Source: Rheinheimera pleomorphica (lineage in GTDB: Bacteria; Pseudomonadota; Gammaproteobacteria; Enterobacterales; Alteromonadaceae). From it: DNA of 64,000 bases. The notes under the pieces are model-generated. The model was not told the origin of the DNA. It worked only from the letters and a program-made list of their open reading frames with translations, and ran no database searches. The stretch covers positions 1 to 64,000 of the forward strand of contig NZ_SIRR01000031.1 of the NCBI RefSeq assembly GCF_011634895.1, given 5' to 3'. The position numbers and the translations under genes are program-made. This document shows, piece by piece, positions 7,186 to 16,346 of this stretch (its first letter is position 1; each line of letters opens with the position of its first letter).

Positions 7186-8316
7186 TTAACCGCGAGCGGC
7201 AAGCGGCTTCACGCTACGTGGCTCTACGCCAACGTAGTCGGCACTTGGCCGGATAATACGGTTATCGGCGCGCTGCTCCATCACGTGGGCGGCCCAACCG
7301 GTTAAGCGGCTGCAGACGAAAATCGGCGTGAACAGCTTGGTTGGAATACCCATGTAGTTGTAGGCCGAGGCATGGAAGAAGTCTGCGTTACAAAACAGCT
7401 TCTTCTCACGCCACATTACCGCTTCACAGCGTACAGATACGTCATACAGCTTAGTATCACCGTTCGCCTTAGCCAGCTTCTCAGACCATTCCTTAATAAC
7501 CGCATTGCGTGGATCAGACTCTGAGTAAATCGCATGGCCAAAGCCCATGATCTTCTCTTTGCGTTCCAGCATGCCCAGCAGTTTTTGCTCGGCATCATCA
7601 GCGTTATCCATCTTTTCAATCAGCTCCATCGCCGCTTCATTGGCACCACCGTGCAGTGGGCCGCGTAATGAACCGATAGCACCGGTAATGCACGAATGCA
7701 TATCGCTAAGTGTGGACGCACACACACGGGCGGTAAAGGTAGAGGCATTAAACTCATGCTCAGCATATAAAATCAGTGACGCCTGCATCACATCGATATG
7801 CAGGGCTGATGGTTTCTCACCGTGTAAGGTCCACAAAAACTGCTCGGCGATAGAGTTGGCGCCGGTTTCAACGTCGATACGCTTGCCGTGGTGGCTGTAG
7901 TTATACCAGTAGTTAACCAGGCCCGGGAAAATCGCCAGCATACGGTCGGTCGCATCCTGCTGCTGGTCGAAGCTTGCTTCCGTTTCCAGGTTACCCAGCA
8001 TAGAGCAGCCGGTGCGCATCACATCCATCGGATGGGCGCTGGCCGGAATGCGCTCTAATACATCTTTTAATGCCTGTGGTAAGCTGCGCAGGCTTTTTAA
8101 TTTAGCTTTATAGGCATTTAACTCAGCCTGTGTTGGCAACTCGCCTTTTAAAATTAGGTGCGCCACTTCTTCAAAGCTGCACTGTGCGGCTAAATCTTTT
8201 ACATCATAACCACGGTAGGTTAAGCCAGAGCCGGTTTTACCCACGGTAGACAGCGCCGTTTTGCCGGCGACCTGACCGCGCAAGCCTGCGCCTGAAAGTA
8301 CTTTACCTGTTGACAT
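7186..8316 (-). CDS. prpC: 2-methylcitrate synthase PrpC
   Basis: PrpC condenses propionyl-CoA with oxaloacetate to 2-methylcitrate, the entry step of propionate oxidation. The 376-aa protein is shorter than GltA at 58663 (427 aa) and lacks its N-terminal region, as is normal for methylcitrate synthases. Citrate-synthase fold motifs are visible: GPLHGGANEAAMELI and GFGHAIYSESDPRN, which supply the active-site histidines, and an Asp in the C-terminal third. The ATG at 8316 follows a GGGGAG ribosome site. It lies 52 bp after prpB. Confidence 0.96.
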   Translation of the reverse strand: MSTGKVLSGAGLRGQVAGKTALSTVGKTGSGLTYRGYDVKDLAAQCSFEEVAHLILKGELPTQAELNAYKAKLKSLRSLPQALKDVLERIPASAHPMDVMRTGCSMLGNLETEASFDQQQDATDRMLAIFPGLVNYWYNYSHHGKRIDVETGANSIAEQFLWTLHGEKPSALHIDVMQASLILYAEHEFNASTFTARVCASTLSDMHSCITGAIGSLRGPLHGGANEAAMELIEKMDNADDAEQKLLGMLERKEKIMGFGHAIYSESDPRNAVIKEWSEKLAKANGDTKLYDVSVRCEAVMWREKKLFCNADFFHASAYNYMGIPTKLFTPIFVCSRLTGWAAHVMEQRADNRIIRPSADYVGVEPRSVKPLAARG

Positions 8317-8368
8317 GGTGTTCTCCCCGTTGTCTTTAAATTAAAAGCTCAATATTCAACACTAACAA

Positions 8369-9253
8369 TTACGATTTTTTGCTGCTAAACAGCTGATCGA
8401 GTTTTTCTTCAAAGCTGTGGTAGTTTAAAAAGTCATACAGCTCAGCACGGGTTTGCATGGCGTCTACCACGGCTTTCTGATCGCCGTTGTCTAAAATAGA
8501 TTGGTATACATTCAGTGCCGCTTTATTCATCGCCCTAAAGGCGCTTAACGGATACAGCACCATGGCCACGCCAACACTGGCCAGCTCAGCTTTGTTGTAA
8601 AGTGGCGTTTGACCAAATTCAGTGATATTGGCCAGCACCGGCACCTTAAGTGCTTTAGTAAAGGCCTGGTATTGCTCCAGCGTATGCACCGCTTCGGCGA
8701 AAATGGCATCAGCACCGGCGTCCTGACAGGCGATAGCGCGTTCAAGGGCCGCATCCAGCCCCTGCTGTGCTAAGGCATCGGTGCGCGCCATAATAAAGAA
8801 GCTCTCGTCCGTGCGGGCGTCAACACTGGCTTTCACCCGGTCGACCATTTCATCTAAGCTAACGATTTCTTTGTTAGGTCTGTGGCCGCAGCGCTTTTGC
8901 GCCACCTGATCTTCGATATGAAAGCCGGCCGCGCCAGCACGGGTCATTTCTTTTACGGTACGGGCAATATTAAAGGCCCCGCCCCAGCCGGTGTCGGCAT
9001 CGACCAGCAGCGGTAAGCTGGTGGCGCCGGTAATACGGCGGATATCTTCACACACATCGTTTAACGACGTCATGCCTAAATCCGGCAAACCAAAAGAGGC
9101 GTTAGCCACACCGGCACCCGATAAATACAACGCCTGATGGCCGGTACGCTCGGCCATCATTGCCGTGTAAGCATTGATAGTGCCGACAATTTGCAGTGGT
9201 TGATTTGCACTTATCGCAGCGCGTAGTTTTTGTCCGGCAGTCAGTGTGCTCAT
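8369..9253 (-). CDS. prpB: 2-methylisocitrate lyase PrpB
   Basis: PrpB splits 2-methylisocitrate into pyruvate and succinate, the last step of the methylcitrate cycle. The 294-aa protein has the isocitrate-lyase/PEP-mutase family signature [12 protein letters not shown] with the catalytic Cys, and the metal-binding acidic residues in [15 protein letters not shown] and HIEDQ. Its ATG is one base after the stop of the GntR gene, so the two are translationally linked; the GGGG-type ribosome site lies in the end of the regulator gene. Confidence 0.96.
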   Translation of the reverse strand: MSTLTAGQKLRAAISANQPLQIVGTINAYTAMMAERTGHQALYLSGAGVANASFGLPDLGMTSLNDVCEDIRRITGATSLPLLVDADTGWGGAFNIARTVKEMTRAGAAGFHIEDQVAQKRCGHRPNKEIVSLDEMVDRVKASVDARTDESFFIMARTDALAQQGLDAALERAIACQDAGADAIFAEAVHTLEQYQAFTKALKVPVLANITEFGQTPLYNKAELASVGVAMVLYPLSAFRAMNKAALNVYQSILDNGDQKAVVDAMQTRAELYDFLNYHSFEEKLDQLFSSKKS

Positions 9254-9254
9254 G

Positions 9255-9950
9255 TTAGTTCCCCGTTTGGTCCAGTTGTTTTTCGATATTACGCCGCGAT
9301 GCCGCTATATGGCGGCGCATCAATAGGTCGGCCAGTTCACCATCGCGATTGGCAATGGCATTAAGAATAGCTTTATGTTCGTCAAATGCCCGCGATACCC
9401 GCGGCCCGTTCATGCCCAGCTGTACCCGGTACATCCGCACCAGATGGTATAACTCATCACATAAGATATTGATTAAATACTCGTTTTTGCTGCCCAGAAT
9501 TACCCGGTAATGAAAGTCTAAATCACCGGCTTCCTGGTAGTAACTTTCGCCTTCGCGCACCCGCTGTGTACTTAAATGCTGATCCAGCAAGGCTCGCAGC
9601 TCAGCAATTTCATCATCGGCCATATGCTCGGCAGCCAGCCGGCACGCCATACCCTCCAGTGTCTCGCGCAGTTGATATAACGACAACAAACCCTGTGTCG
9701 ACAATTTCACCACCCGGGCACCGGCATTAGGAATACGCTCAATCAGGTGACATCGCTCTAAGCGGGCTAAGGCTTCGCGCAGTGGTGCACGGCTTAAATC
9801 AAAACGCTTAGCCAGTTCCGGCTCACTTATTTTGCTGCCGGCGACAATATCGCCTTCAACAATAGCACGCTGAATTTCCAACAACACCCTGTCGGCAGCA
9901 GTAATAGGGGCGCGTAATGAAGGATGTAAAATAGGCATAATTGTCGACAT
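9255..9950 (-). CDS. prpR: GntR-family (FadR/FCD) regulator of the prp operon
   Basis: The 231-aa protein has an N-terminal winged helix-turn-helix (about residues 15-85, with [22 protein letters not shown]) and an alpha-helical FCD ligand domain (about 95-215) with the usual His and Asp metal ligands. It heads the operon, so it is very likely the methylcitrate regulator that takes the place of the sigma-54-type PrpR of enterics. An imperfect copy of the operator palindrome lies exactly over its first codons, which suggests autoregulation. The start is uncertain: ATG at 9950 lies inside the operator copy without a good ribosome site, and a second ATG four codons later at 9938 is equally possible. 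The symbol is by context. Confidence 0.88.
   Translation of the reverse strand: MSTIMPILHPSLRAPITAADRVLLEIQRAIVEGDIVAGSKISEPELAKRFDLSRAPLREALARLERCHLIERIPNAGARVVKLSTQGLLSLYQLRETLEGMACRLAAEHMADDEIAELRALLDQHLSTQRVREGESYYQEAGDLDFHYRVILGSKNEYLINILCDELYHLVRMYRVQLGMNGPRVSRAFDEHKAILNAIANRDGELADLLMRRHIAASRRNIEKQLDQTGN
9940..9950 (-). promoter_or_regulatory. Operator-like palindrome over the gntR start codon
   Basis: ATGTCGACAAT on the minus strand matches the perfect palindrome at 10013-10024 in 10 of its 11 shared positions plus one truncated end. It contains the ATG of the regulator gene. With the upstream copy it brackets the likely promoter. Confidence 0.65.
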
Positions 9951-9967
9951 AAAAAAAGAATAATGTA

Positions 9968-9996
9968 GTTTTATAGCCTTTTATGCGCTAAGTCAA
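9968..9996 (-). promoter_or_regulatory. Probable promoter of the prp operon
   Basis: On the minus strand TTGACT (9996-9991) is followed after 15 bp by TATAAA (9975-9970), or after 17 bp by TAAAAC (9973-9968). Transcription would begin about 12-25 nt before the possible start codons. It lies between the two GTCGAC palindromes. Confidence 0.6.
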
Positions 9997-10012
9997 GCTA
10001 ACAAATAACAGT

Positions 10013-10024
10013 ATTGTCGACAAT
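10013..10024. promoter_or_regulatory. Perfect operator palindrome ATTGTCGACAAT
   Basis: This 12-bp perfect palindrome lies 17 bp upstream of the -35 box of the prp promoter. FadR-subgroup GntR proteins bind short palindromes of this kind, so it is the natural site for the regulator encoded next to it. It directly adjoins the GACTAAAG element at 10027. Confidence 0.75.
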
Positions 10025-10026
10025 TA

Positions 10027-10034
10027 GACTAAAG
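10027..10034 (+). promoter_or_regulatory. GACTAAAG element upstream of prp (possible CrbR site)
   Basis: TTAGACTAAAGTTT matches the acs-upstream element TAGACTAAGGTCTA in its left half. It is 76 bp before the first codon of the prp operon and is written on the opposite strand to that operon. The right arm of the inverted repeat is degenerate here. Confidence 0.4.
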
Positions 10035-10414
10035 TTTGCCGTTATGACTTTACAGCCATTACCGCCACGGCATGTATTAGCACCCATAGTTATGCCGCTG
10101 GCACCAGTTTTTTTTTAGATTTTTTGTTTATTAAATAAACAGAGATAATACTTTATGACTCTAAGTAAGCTGGCGATAGTACTTGCCCCCAAAACAGGTT
10201 AAACGCAGTAATATTGCCCGTTTCACGGAATAAGCTGGGGATAAGTTGAGGATAAGCTGGCAGTAAAAAAGAAAAAGCACCATTGCTTCAACGCTGTCAG
10301 TGCAGCTTTCATACGAGGCAAAATATCGTGCATTAACTACACTACATCTTACCTCCACCGACTTTGTAGTATGTAACGATAGCGCACGGCTCATTCCCTA
10401 TGAGCCATTCCCCT
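10035..10414. other. Intergenic stretch without a recognised gene
   Basis: No convincing gene is seen. The stretch is AT-rich, with a small hairpin GTTTATTAAATAAAC near 10127 and a T-rich run before it. Open frames on the minus strand have no ribosome site and no recognisable product. A plus-strand transcript ending in the hairpin at 10415-10452 is possible. Confidence 0.5.
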
Positions 10415-10452
10415 AAGCCCGGAACAATGCGGATTGGTTCCGGGCTTCTTTT
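10415..10452. terminator. Hairpin after tatD, with its T-run on the plus strand
   Basis: AAGCCCGGAAC (10415-10425) pairs with GTTCCGGGCTT (10437-10447). On the plus strand it is followed by CTTTT; on the minus strand, the direction of tatD, only TTAGGGG follows. It may still end the long tatD operon, but it looks more like a terminator for an unseen plus-strand transcript. Confidence 0.6.
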
Positions 10453-10468
10453 ACCTAATACATTGAAT

Positions 10469-11251
10469 TTAAGCCGCTTTTCTTGCCAGGCTAAACAGTT
10501 TATAAAAGTTAGCGGTCGTCTGCTGTGCCAGCTGTTGCAGCTCAATGCCCTTCACCTCAGCCACCGCTTTTGCCACGGCAGTCACATAAGCCGGCTGGTT
10601 GGTTTTACCACGATACGGCACCGGTGCCAGGTAAGGTGCGTCGGTTTCTATCAGTAGACGATCCAGTGGCAGTTTTTTTACCACGCCGCGCAGCTCATCG
10701 GCATTACGAAACGTCATAATACCGGATATCGAAATATAAAAGCCCAGATCCAGCGCCGCTTTGGCAGTAGCGTAGTCTTCGGTAAAGCAGTGCAGTACAC
10801 CACCGGCGTTGTCTGCCTGATGGCTGCGCATTAAGGCGATAGTGTCAGCACGGGCATCGCGGGTATGGATGATCAGCGGTTTACTCAGCTGTTTGGCGAC
10901 CTGAATATGGCTGACAAAGGCATCCTGCTGACTACGTTTGGCTTCTGGTGCATAAAAGTAATCCAGCCCGGTTTCTCCCACGGCTACCACATCAGAGCTA
11001 CTGCATTTTTCCAGCAACAGCTCGGCAGAAACCGTATCCTGCTGATGCAGCGGATGCTCACCGCAGGAAATGGACACCAGCGAAAAGTCAGCAACCTGCG
11101 CGCGCATCTGCTCAAACTCTGCCAGGCTGACACAAACGCACAGCATATGTTCTATTTGCTGCGCTTGTGCATTAGCAATAACCTGCTCCAGGCTTAGCCC
11201 GAGCTTATCCAGCTCAAGCCGGTCCAGGTGACAATGTGAATCTACAAACAA
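10469..11251 (-). CDS. TatD-family metal-dependent hydrolase (YcfH type)
   Basis: The 260-aa protein has the TatD-family signature: the metal ligands HxH in DSHCHLD (residues 4-10), a conserved ETGLDY stretch, the histidines in IIHTRDA and LHCFTED, and the acidic ligand in LLIETDAPYLAP. The family hydrolyses nucleic acids or other phosphoesters; the exact substrate of YcfH-type proteins is not settled. The gene ends the fab-holB operon at the usual position after holB and pilZ. A DnaQ-like exonuclease elsewhere in the window is unrelated. Confidence 0.92.
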   Translation of the reverse strand: MFVDSHCHLDRLELDKLGLSLEQVIANAQAQQIEHMLCVCVSLAEFEQMRAQVADFSLVSISCGEHPLHQQDTVSAELLLEKCSSSDVVAVGETGLDYFYAPEAKRSQQDAFVSHIQVAKQLSKPLIIHTRDARADTIALMRSHQADNAGGVLHCFTEDYATAKAALDLGFYISISGIMTFRNADELRGVVKKLPLDRLLIETDAPYLAPVPYRGKTNQPAYVTAVAKAVAEVKGIELQQLAQQTTANFYKLFSLARKAA

Positions 11252-11290
11252 AGGCTACTCTCGCGTTTTTATAAGGTTGCGATAATGACG

Positions 11291-11617
11291 TTAAATAGTG
11301 TGGGTCGGATCGGCCGAATTCAGCATGCCGCCCAATAGTTTCTCAATCTGGGCACCAAGCTGGGCTTTATCGTCGATAAAGCTAATACCAATGCCCGCCG
11401 GGTTAGAACTTTGTGAGCCGTGCGGCGTGATCCAGGCTACTTTGCCTGTTACCACTATGGGTTCCAGTGAATCCGGCAAGGTAACACTTAACGCCAATGA
11501 CTGCCCCATCTTGTATTGCCGCGGGGTGCGCACAAACAAGCCACCGCTTTTCAGAAACGGCATATAACTGCGGTACAAGTCTTTTAAATCGTTAAAGCCA
11601 ATAGTGAGCTCTTCCAT
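11291..11617 (-). CDS. PilZ-domain protein
   Basis: The 108-aa protein matches the small PilZ-type proteins found between holB and tatD in many gammaproteobacteria, where the founding member is needed for type IV pilus formation in Pseudomonas. The domain spans nearly the whole protein. The N-terminal RxxxR and later D/NxSxxG residues that bind c-di-GMP in typical PilZ domains are not clearly present; SSNPAGIGISF is the corresponding beta-strand region. This agrees with the non-binding PilZ subgroup. It starts 12 bp after holB. The gene symbol pilZ would be by position. Confidence 0.88.
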   Translation of the reverse strand: MEELTIGFNDLKDLYRSYMPFLKSGGLFVRTPRQYKMGQSLALSVTLPDSLEPIVVTGKVAWITPHGSQSSNPAGIGISFIDDKAQLGAQIEKLLGGMLNSADPTHTI

Positions 11618-11628
11618 ATATCCTCCAC

Positions 11629-12522
11629 TTAACCTTGCAGCCGTTTTAGCTCGGTTAAGAAAGCGCTTAAGGCAAGTTGCTTATTCTGCCCTAAAATTTG
11701 TATTTCGTCACGGCACCAGCGGCTATACAGTTGATGTATCGCCAGAATGCGTGCCGGTGCCATATCAGCCAACTGCGGCAACAAGCGACGGCGTAAAAAC
11801 CAGCCCAGTAATGTTGTCACTGCGGTTGCCTGCTCTAACTGCTTAACCGTTTGCGATAACGACTGGGTATCATTAAAAAAAGCGGCCAGGTGATTAAGTA
11901 ACAGCTCAAGCTGATCTGCTTCACCAGACTCCAGCATCGTCAGGGCTTTTAACGGTGCACCCGCACAATAGTGCAGCAAAAAATCCGGCACTGCCCTGTT
12001 ACTTTGCTGCGCCAGCCAGCCCTGAGTGTCGTCACCGTACTCTGCCGCCAGTGACCAGTGCTGACACCGGCTAAGCAGGGTTGGCGCCAGGCTATTGCTA
12101 GCCTTGGTTTGCAGAATAAGAAAACTGTCCTGTGGCGGCTCTTCCAATGTCTTTAACAGCGCATTGGCAGCAGCTTCGGTTAATTTTTCCACGTCTGGCA
12201 ATAACACCACTTTATTGCGCTGCTGCTGGGCACGCCCAGCCATAAACTGACTGAGCTGTCGTATCGCATCTACGCCGATACTGGTACCGCTGCTGTCAAT
12301 AATTAGCAAGTCAGCATGGCTGCCAGCCTGGCGTAATAAACAGCTTTTACACTGACCACAGGGCACCGTCTGAGCTGTACACAGTAACGCGGCCGCCAAC
12401 CAGTTCGCCAGCTGATGTTTGCCAATACCTTCTGGCCCGGCCAATAACAAGCCATGCGCCAGTTGTCCGGTCGTTAGCAAGGTATTCAGCTGCTGCTGAT
12501 AGCGGGTAAGCCAGGGCAACAT
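11629..12522 (-). CDS. holB: DNA polymerase III delta' subunit HolB
   Basis: HolB is the clamp-loader subunit that helps place the sliding clamp on primed DNA. The 297-aa protein shows a degenerate P-loop (GPEGIGKHQ), a zinc module with four cysteines (CTAQTVPCGQCKSC) and the sensor-type LSRC motif, the normal features of delta'. I chose the ATG at 12522, which overlaps the tmk stop (TGATG); a TTG one codon earlier is less likely. It lies in the conserved tmk-holB-pilZ-tatD order. Confidence 0.94.
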   Translation of the reverse strand: MLPWLTRYQQQLNTLLTTGQLAHGLLLAGPEGIGKHQLANWLAAALLCTAQTVPCGQCKSCLLRQAGSHADLLIIDSSGTSIGVDAIRQLSQFMAGRAQQQRNKVVLLPDVEKLTEAAANALLKTLEEPPQDSFLILQTKASNSLAPTLLSRCQHWSLAAEYGDDTQGWLAQQSNRAVPDFLLHYCAGAPLKALTMLESGEADQLELLLNHLAAFFNDTQSLSQTVKQLEQATAVTTLLGWFLRRRLLPQLADMAPARILAIHQLYSRWCRDEIQILGQNKQLALSAFLTELKRLQG

Positions 12523-13151
12523 CAAGCCGTCAACACCTGATCCAATGCGGCCTTAAGCTGCTGCTGCACCTGCGCCAACGCCTGACTGGCATCAATAATG
12601 GCAATGCCCGGCTCGCTGTGGGCAATTTGCAAATATTTTTGCCGGGTGCGCTGGAAAAAAGCCAGTTGTTCCTGTTCTATCCGGTCGAGTTCACCGCGCT
12701 GGCGTGCCCGCTCCAGACCAACGGCTGGGTCAATATCCAGATACAAAGTTAAATCGGGGCGTAGCTCTCCCAGCACAGCCTGGCGCAGCTGATTGATAAA
12801 CTGCTCGTTTAGCTGACGGCCGCCGCCCTGATAAGCGCGGGAAGACATATCGTGCCGGTCGGCCAGCACCCATTTGCCTGCGTCGAGCGCCGGACGAATA
12901 ACATTTTGCAGCAACTGCATCCGGGCGGCATACATCAGCAGCAATTCGGTTTCTGCTGCCACCTGCTCTGTACTGTGCAGTTGTTTTACCAAATCACGCA
13001 GCGCCTCTGCCAGCGGCGTACCACCAGGTTCACGGGTACACACCGGCGTAATGCCCCGCTGCTGCAAATACTGCTTAATAAAGGCAATAGCGGTGCTCTT
13101 GCCTGCGCCTTCCAGCCCTTCGACGACGATAAACTTAGGCTGAGATGTCAT
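12522..13151 (-). CDS. tmk: Thymidylate kinase
   Basis: Tmk phosphorylates dTMP to dTDP. The 209-aa protein has the P-loop GLEGAGKS, the DR(H/Y) motif in [17 protein letters not shown] and a LID region with [12 protein letters not shown]. Length and motifs are typical of the bacterial enzyme. Its ATG overlaps the mltG stop (TAATG) and its stop overlaps the holB start, so translation is coupled in both directions. Confidence 0.96.
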   Translation of the reverse strand: MTSQPKFIVVEGLEGAGKSTAIAFIKQYLQQRGITPVCTREPGGTPLAEALRDLVKQLHSTEQVAAETELLLMYAARMQLLQNVIRPALDAGKWVLADRHDMSSRAYQGGGRQLNEQFINQLRQAVLGELRPDLTLYLDIDPAVGLERARQRGELDRIEQEQLAFFQRTRQKYLQIAHSEPGIAIIDASQALAQVQQQLKAALDQVLTA

Positions 13152-14158
13152 TAGTGCTCTCCAAGAATATATTTTTTCACTGCAGCATTATGTTGTTGCA
13201 ACGTTGCCGAAAACTGATGCGTACCATCCCCTTTACTGACAAAATAATACAGTTCGGTTTCAGCCGGTTTCGCTGCTGCCTGTAACGACGCCCGGCTCAC
13301 CAGACTAATAGGCCCGGGCGGTAGGCCCCGATGACGGTAGGTATTATACGGGTGCGGATTGTTCAGATCGGCCCGGGTAATATTGCCATTAAAGTCGGGC
13401 AAACCGTAAATGACGGTGGGATCGGTTTGCAAGCGCATATTTTTACGCAGCCGGTTCACAAACACTGAGGCGACCAGGGTTTTCTCCGGCGGATAACTAC
13501 TCTCTTTTTCAATAATCGACGCCAGTATTAACAGCTGATAAGGGTTCTGTAGCGGCAAGTCGCCATGGCGCTGCTGCCAGGCTTGTTCCAGCTCGGCTAA
13601 CAACTTTTGCTGCGCCCGGCCAATCAGGGCACTGGCTTTACTGCCCGCCGTGTAATAATAGGTGTCAGGGTAAAGTAACGCTTCACTGCTCTGAGGCGGC
13701 TCGCCCCACTGGGCGGGCCATGGCAACATGTGCAATAACTGGCCGGCAGAGGCTACGTCTTGTTGCAGATACTCGGCGTCGGCCAAACGTTGCAAACTTT
13801 GTTGTACCGTTTCGCCTTCAATCAGGGTAACAGCAAACTGCGCTTCGCGGCCACTGCGAAACAGTGCCAGAACCTGCAGCAAGTTGCGCTGATCCGTTAC
13901 ACGATATACCCCCTGCTGCACCGCAGCCTCTGCCGGATGCAGCTTCAGGTATACACGTAACATCAGGCATTGTGTATTCGTCACTAACTGCTGTTGCTGC
14001 CATTGCCGGCACAGCGTCGTCGCCGAGCTGCCTGCTGCTACGGTATGAATGCCAGCAGGTAATGGCAGTGCTATCTGTTGTACATAGCGCACCGCAGCAT
14101 AATAGGCCACGGCCAGCGCCACGCCCAATAACAGAATAAGTCTGATCGATTTTAACAT
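13151..14158 (-). CDS. mltG: Endolytic murein transglycosylase MltG
   Basis: MltG cuts nascent peptidoglycan glycan strands at the inner membrane and is thought to terminate their growth. The 335-aa protein has one N-terminal membrane anchor (about residues 5-22) and a large periplasmic YceG domain with the catalytic Glu in [16 protein letters not shown] and the conserved [11 protein letters not shown] and [13 protein letters not shown] stretches. It overlaps pabC by 7 bp, and its stop overlaps tmk. Confidence 0.95.
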   Translation of the reverse strand: MLKSIRLILLLGVALAVAYYAAVRYVQQIALPLPAGIHTVAAGSSATTLCRQWQQQQLVTNTQCLMLRVYLKLHPAEAAVQQGVYRVTDQRNLLQVLALFRSGREAQFAVTLIEGETVQQSLQRLADAEYLQQDVASAGQLLHMLPWPAQWGEPPQSSEALLYPDTYYYTAGSKASALIGRAQQKLLAELEQAWQQRHGDLPLQNPYQLLILASIIEKESSYPPEKTLVASVFVNRLRKNMRLQTDPTVIYGLPDFNGNITRADLNNPHPYNTYRHRGLPPGPISLVSRASLQAAAKPAETELYYFVSKGDGTHQFSATLQQHNAAVKKYILGEH

Positions 14159-14910
14159 ATCACCTGCTTTGTAAACTGTTCTACGTCCGTCATGGCTAAA
14201 TTACGATTGGCCAAGCGGCGCACCGGCACTATACCCATCAGCGCATTACAAATAAACATCGCGTCAACGCTATCAAGCTCGGCGGCGGTCCAGTCTACTT
14301 CACGAATATCGACACTTTGCATAATATGCTGACGCATCACACCGGCGACGCCGGCGCGTGTCAGTGCCGGGGTATACCATTGGCCGGCACGCTGCAAAAA
14401 TACATTGGCGGCAGTGGCTTCAGTGATAAAACCCAGCTGATCCAGTACCAGCAAATCATCAGCAGCGGTACCGGCCAGTTCTTGTTTTAGCAGTACCTGC
14501 TCCAGACGGTTATTATGCTTAAGCCCGGCAAGTGCGGGTTGTACTGCCAGTTGTAAACGTGCCAACTGCAGGCATATTCCTTGTGTCTGCTCCTGGCGGT
14601 AATCCGGCATAGGGCTGACACTGACATAAATATTAGGGCGACACCCATCAGCCGGTGCATAACCCCGGCCAGCATCACCGCGAGAAATTAGCAGCTTAAT
14701 CACCTGCTGTGCCGCCGTTACCGCGCCGTGAGCTTGCTGCTCCACCCTTTGCCAGTCGATGGCAGCAAAGCCTAACTGCGACGCTGCACGCTGTAACCTT
14801 TGTAAATGCAAAGGCCACAGTAAGATGCTGCCGGCACGCACCTGCATGGTGGTAAAAATACCATCGCCATAATTAAAGCTGCGATCAAAAGGACTGATTA
14901 GCGCTTGCAT
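14152..14910 (-). CDS. pabC: Aminodeoxychorismate lyase PabC
   Basis: PabC is a PLP enzyme that forms p-aminobenzoate for folate. The protein has the class IV aminotransferase fold with SPFDRSFNYGDGIFTT near the N-terminus, the PLP-lysine in LKHNNRLEQVLLKQE and EATAANVF. The start is unclear. ATG at 14910 gives 252 aa but cuts off about eight residues that PabC relatives have. A GTG at 14919 lacks a ribosome site. The frame stays open upstream (VWFSVAAM) to a CTG at 14940 with AAGG just before it, so a non-standard start is conceivable. It follows the fabF terminator. Confidence 0.92.
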   Translation of the reverse strand: MQALISPFDRSFNYGDGIFTTMQVRAGSILLWPLHLQRLQRAASQLGFAAIDWQRVEQQAHGAVTAAQQVIKLLISRGDAGRGYAPADGCRPNIYVSVSPMPDYRQEQTQGICLQLARLQLAVQPALAGLKHNNRLEQVLLKQELAGTAADDLLVLDQLGFITEATAANVFLQRAGQWYTPALTRAGVAGVMRQHIMQSVDIREVDWTAAELDSVDAMFICNALMGIVPVRRLANRNLAMTDVEQFTKQVIC

Positions 14911-14956
14911 AGCCGCCACCGAAAACCAAACTGACGGCAGTATGCCTTAAAAAGCC

Positions 14957-14990
14957 GATAAAACAAAGGCTGCACTATGGCAGCCTTTGT
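14957..14990 (-). terminator. Terminator after fabF
   Basis: ACAAAGGCTGC and GCAGCCTTTGT arms (14963-14990) form a strong stem. On the minus strand it is followed by TTTTATC. It separates the fatty-acid genes from pabC and the genes after it, though some read-through is likely. Confidence 0.8.
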
Positions 14991-15027
14991 TGAGTACGTA
15001 ACAGATTAACGTTGTAAAAACAGCTAA

Positions 15028-16266
15028 TTATACCCGTTTAAACAGGATAGAACCGTTAGTACCACCAAAGCCGAAGGAATTACACAGGGCATATTCCATC
15101 TTGACCTGGCGTGCCTGGTGCGGCACATAGTCCAGATCACAACCTTCGTCCGGGTTATCCAGATTAATGGTGGGCGTCACCAGCTGATCCTGTAACGACA
15201 ACACGGTGATAATCGATTCTACCGAACCGGCCGCACCTAATAAATGACCAATCATCGACTTGGACGAACTGACCATTAACTTATCCAGGTTGTTGGCAAA
15301 TACCGACTTAATTGCCATAGTTTCCGCAATATCACCAGCTGGCGTTGAAGTACCATGCGCATTGATATAGGCCACTTGTTCCGGATTAACCTGAGCGTCG
15401 TGCAGCGCATTTTTCATCGCTAACGCGGCGCCGGCACCATTTTCCGGAGGTGATGTCATATGATAGGCATCGCCACTCATACCAAAACCAACCAGTTCGG
15501 CATAGATCTTAGCGCCACGCGCCTTGGCGTGTTCATACTCTTCCAGCACCATAACACCAGCACCATCGCCCAGTACAAAACCATCACGGTCTTTGTCCCA
15601 GGGACGACTGGCCTGCTGTGGCGCGTCGTTACGGGTAGATAATGCCCGCGCCGCGCCAAAGCCGCCCATGCCCAGCGGCGTAGAGGCTTTTTCGGCACCT
15701 CCGGCGATCATCACATCGGCATCACCGTAGCTTATCATCCGCGCCGCATGGCCAATATTGTGCACCCCTGTGGTACAGGCAGTCACTATACTGATATTCG
15801 GCCCTTGCAAGCCCAGCATTATCGACAGCTGACCGGCAATCATATTAATGATGGTCGACGGCACAAAAAACGGTGATAACCGTTTTGGCCCACTGTTGAT
15901 TAGCTTGGTATGGTTTTCTTCAATCAACCCAAGGCCACCGATACCTGAACCAACCGCAGCGCCGATACGGGGCGCATTTTGCTCAGTAATTTCGATGCCA
16001 GAGTCGCGAAACGCCTGAATACCAGCGGCCACGCCATACTGAATAAACAGATCCATTTTTTTTGCTTCTTTGGCAGAAAAAAACGGCTCTACATCAAAGT
16101 CTTTCACCAAACCAGCAAATTTAGTGGTATAGGCACTGGTATCGAAATGCTCTATCAGTGAGATACCACTTTTGGCTTGCTGTAAGCCCTGCCAGCTTGA
16201 GGCAACATCATTACCCAGCGGCGTTAACATGCCTAAACCGGTAACAACCACACGACGTTTTGCCAC
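15028..16266 (-). CDS. fabF: 3-oxoacyl-[acyl-carrier-protein] synthase II FabF
   Basis: FabF elongates acyl-ACP chains by condensation with malonyl-ACP. The 412-aa protein has the Cys-His-His catalytic set: Cys163 in VTACTTG, the His of [11 protein letters not shown] and the His of [14 protein letters not shown] chose a GTG start at 16266 because a strong GGAGGG site (16276-16271) lies 4-5 bases before it and the resulting [10 protein letters not shown] matches the usual FabF N-terminus. The upstream ATGs at 16293-16279 would add nine residues and have no such site. A terminator separates it from acpP, which can lower its expression. Confidence 0.95.
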   Translation of the reverse strand: MAKRRVVVTGLGMLTPLGNDVASSWQGLQQAKSGISLIEHFDTSAYTTKFAGLVKDFDVEPFFSAKEAKKMDLFIQYGVAAGIQAFRDSGIEITEQNAPRIGAAVGSGIGGLGLIEENHTKLINSGPKRLSPFFVPSTIINMIAGQLSIMLGLQGPNISIVTACTTGVHNIGHAARMISYGDADVMIAGGAEKASTPLGMGGFGAARALSTRNDAPQQASRPWDKDRDGFVLGDGAGVMVLEEYEHAKARGAKIYAELVGFGMSGDAYHMTSPPENGAGAALAMKNALHDAQVNPEQVAYINAHGTSTPAGDIAETMAIKSVFANNLDKLMVSSSKSMIGHLLGAAGSVESIITVLSLQDQLVTPTINLDNPDEGCDLDYVPHQARQVKMEYALCNSFGFGGTNGSILFKRV

Positions 16267-16299
16267 AAAACCCTCCGCCATGGACATTTTCATCGATCT

Positions 16300-16332
16300 T
16301 AAAACGAAAACGGGTAGCTTAGCTACCCGTTC
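16300..16332 (-). terminator. Terminator or attenuator between acpP and fabF
   Basis: ACGGGTAGCT and AGCTACCCGT form a ten-pair stem with a one-base centre (16310-16330), followed on the minus strand by TTTCGTTTT. Such a hairpin after acpP fits the much higher need for ACP than for FabF. Confidence 0.8.
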
Positions 16333-16346
16333 TGCAAGCTGATAAC

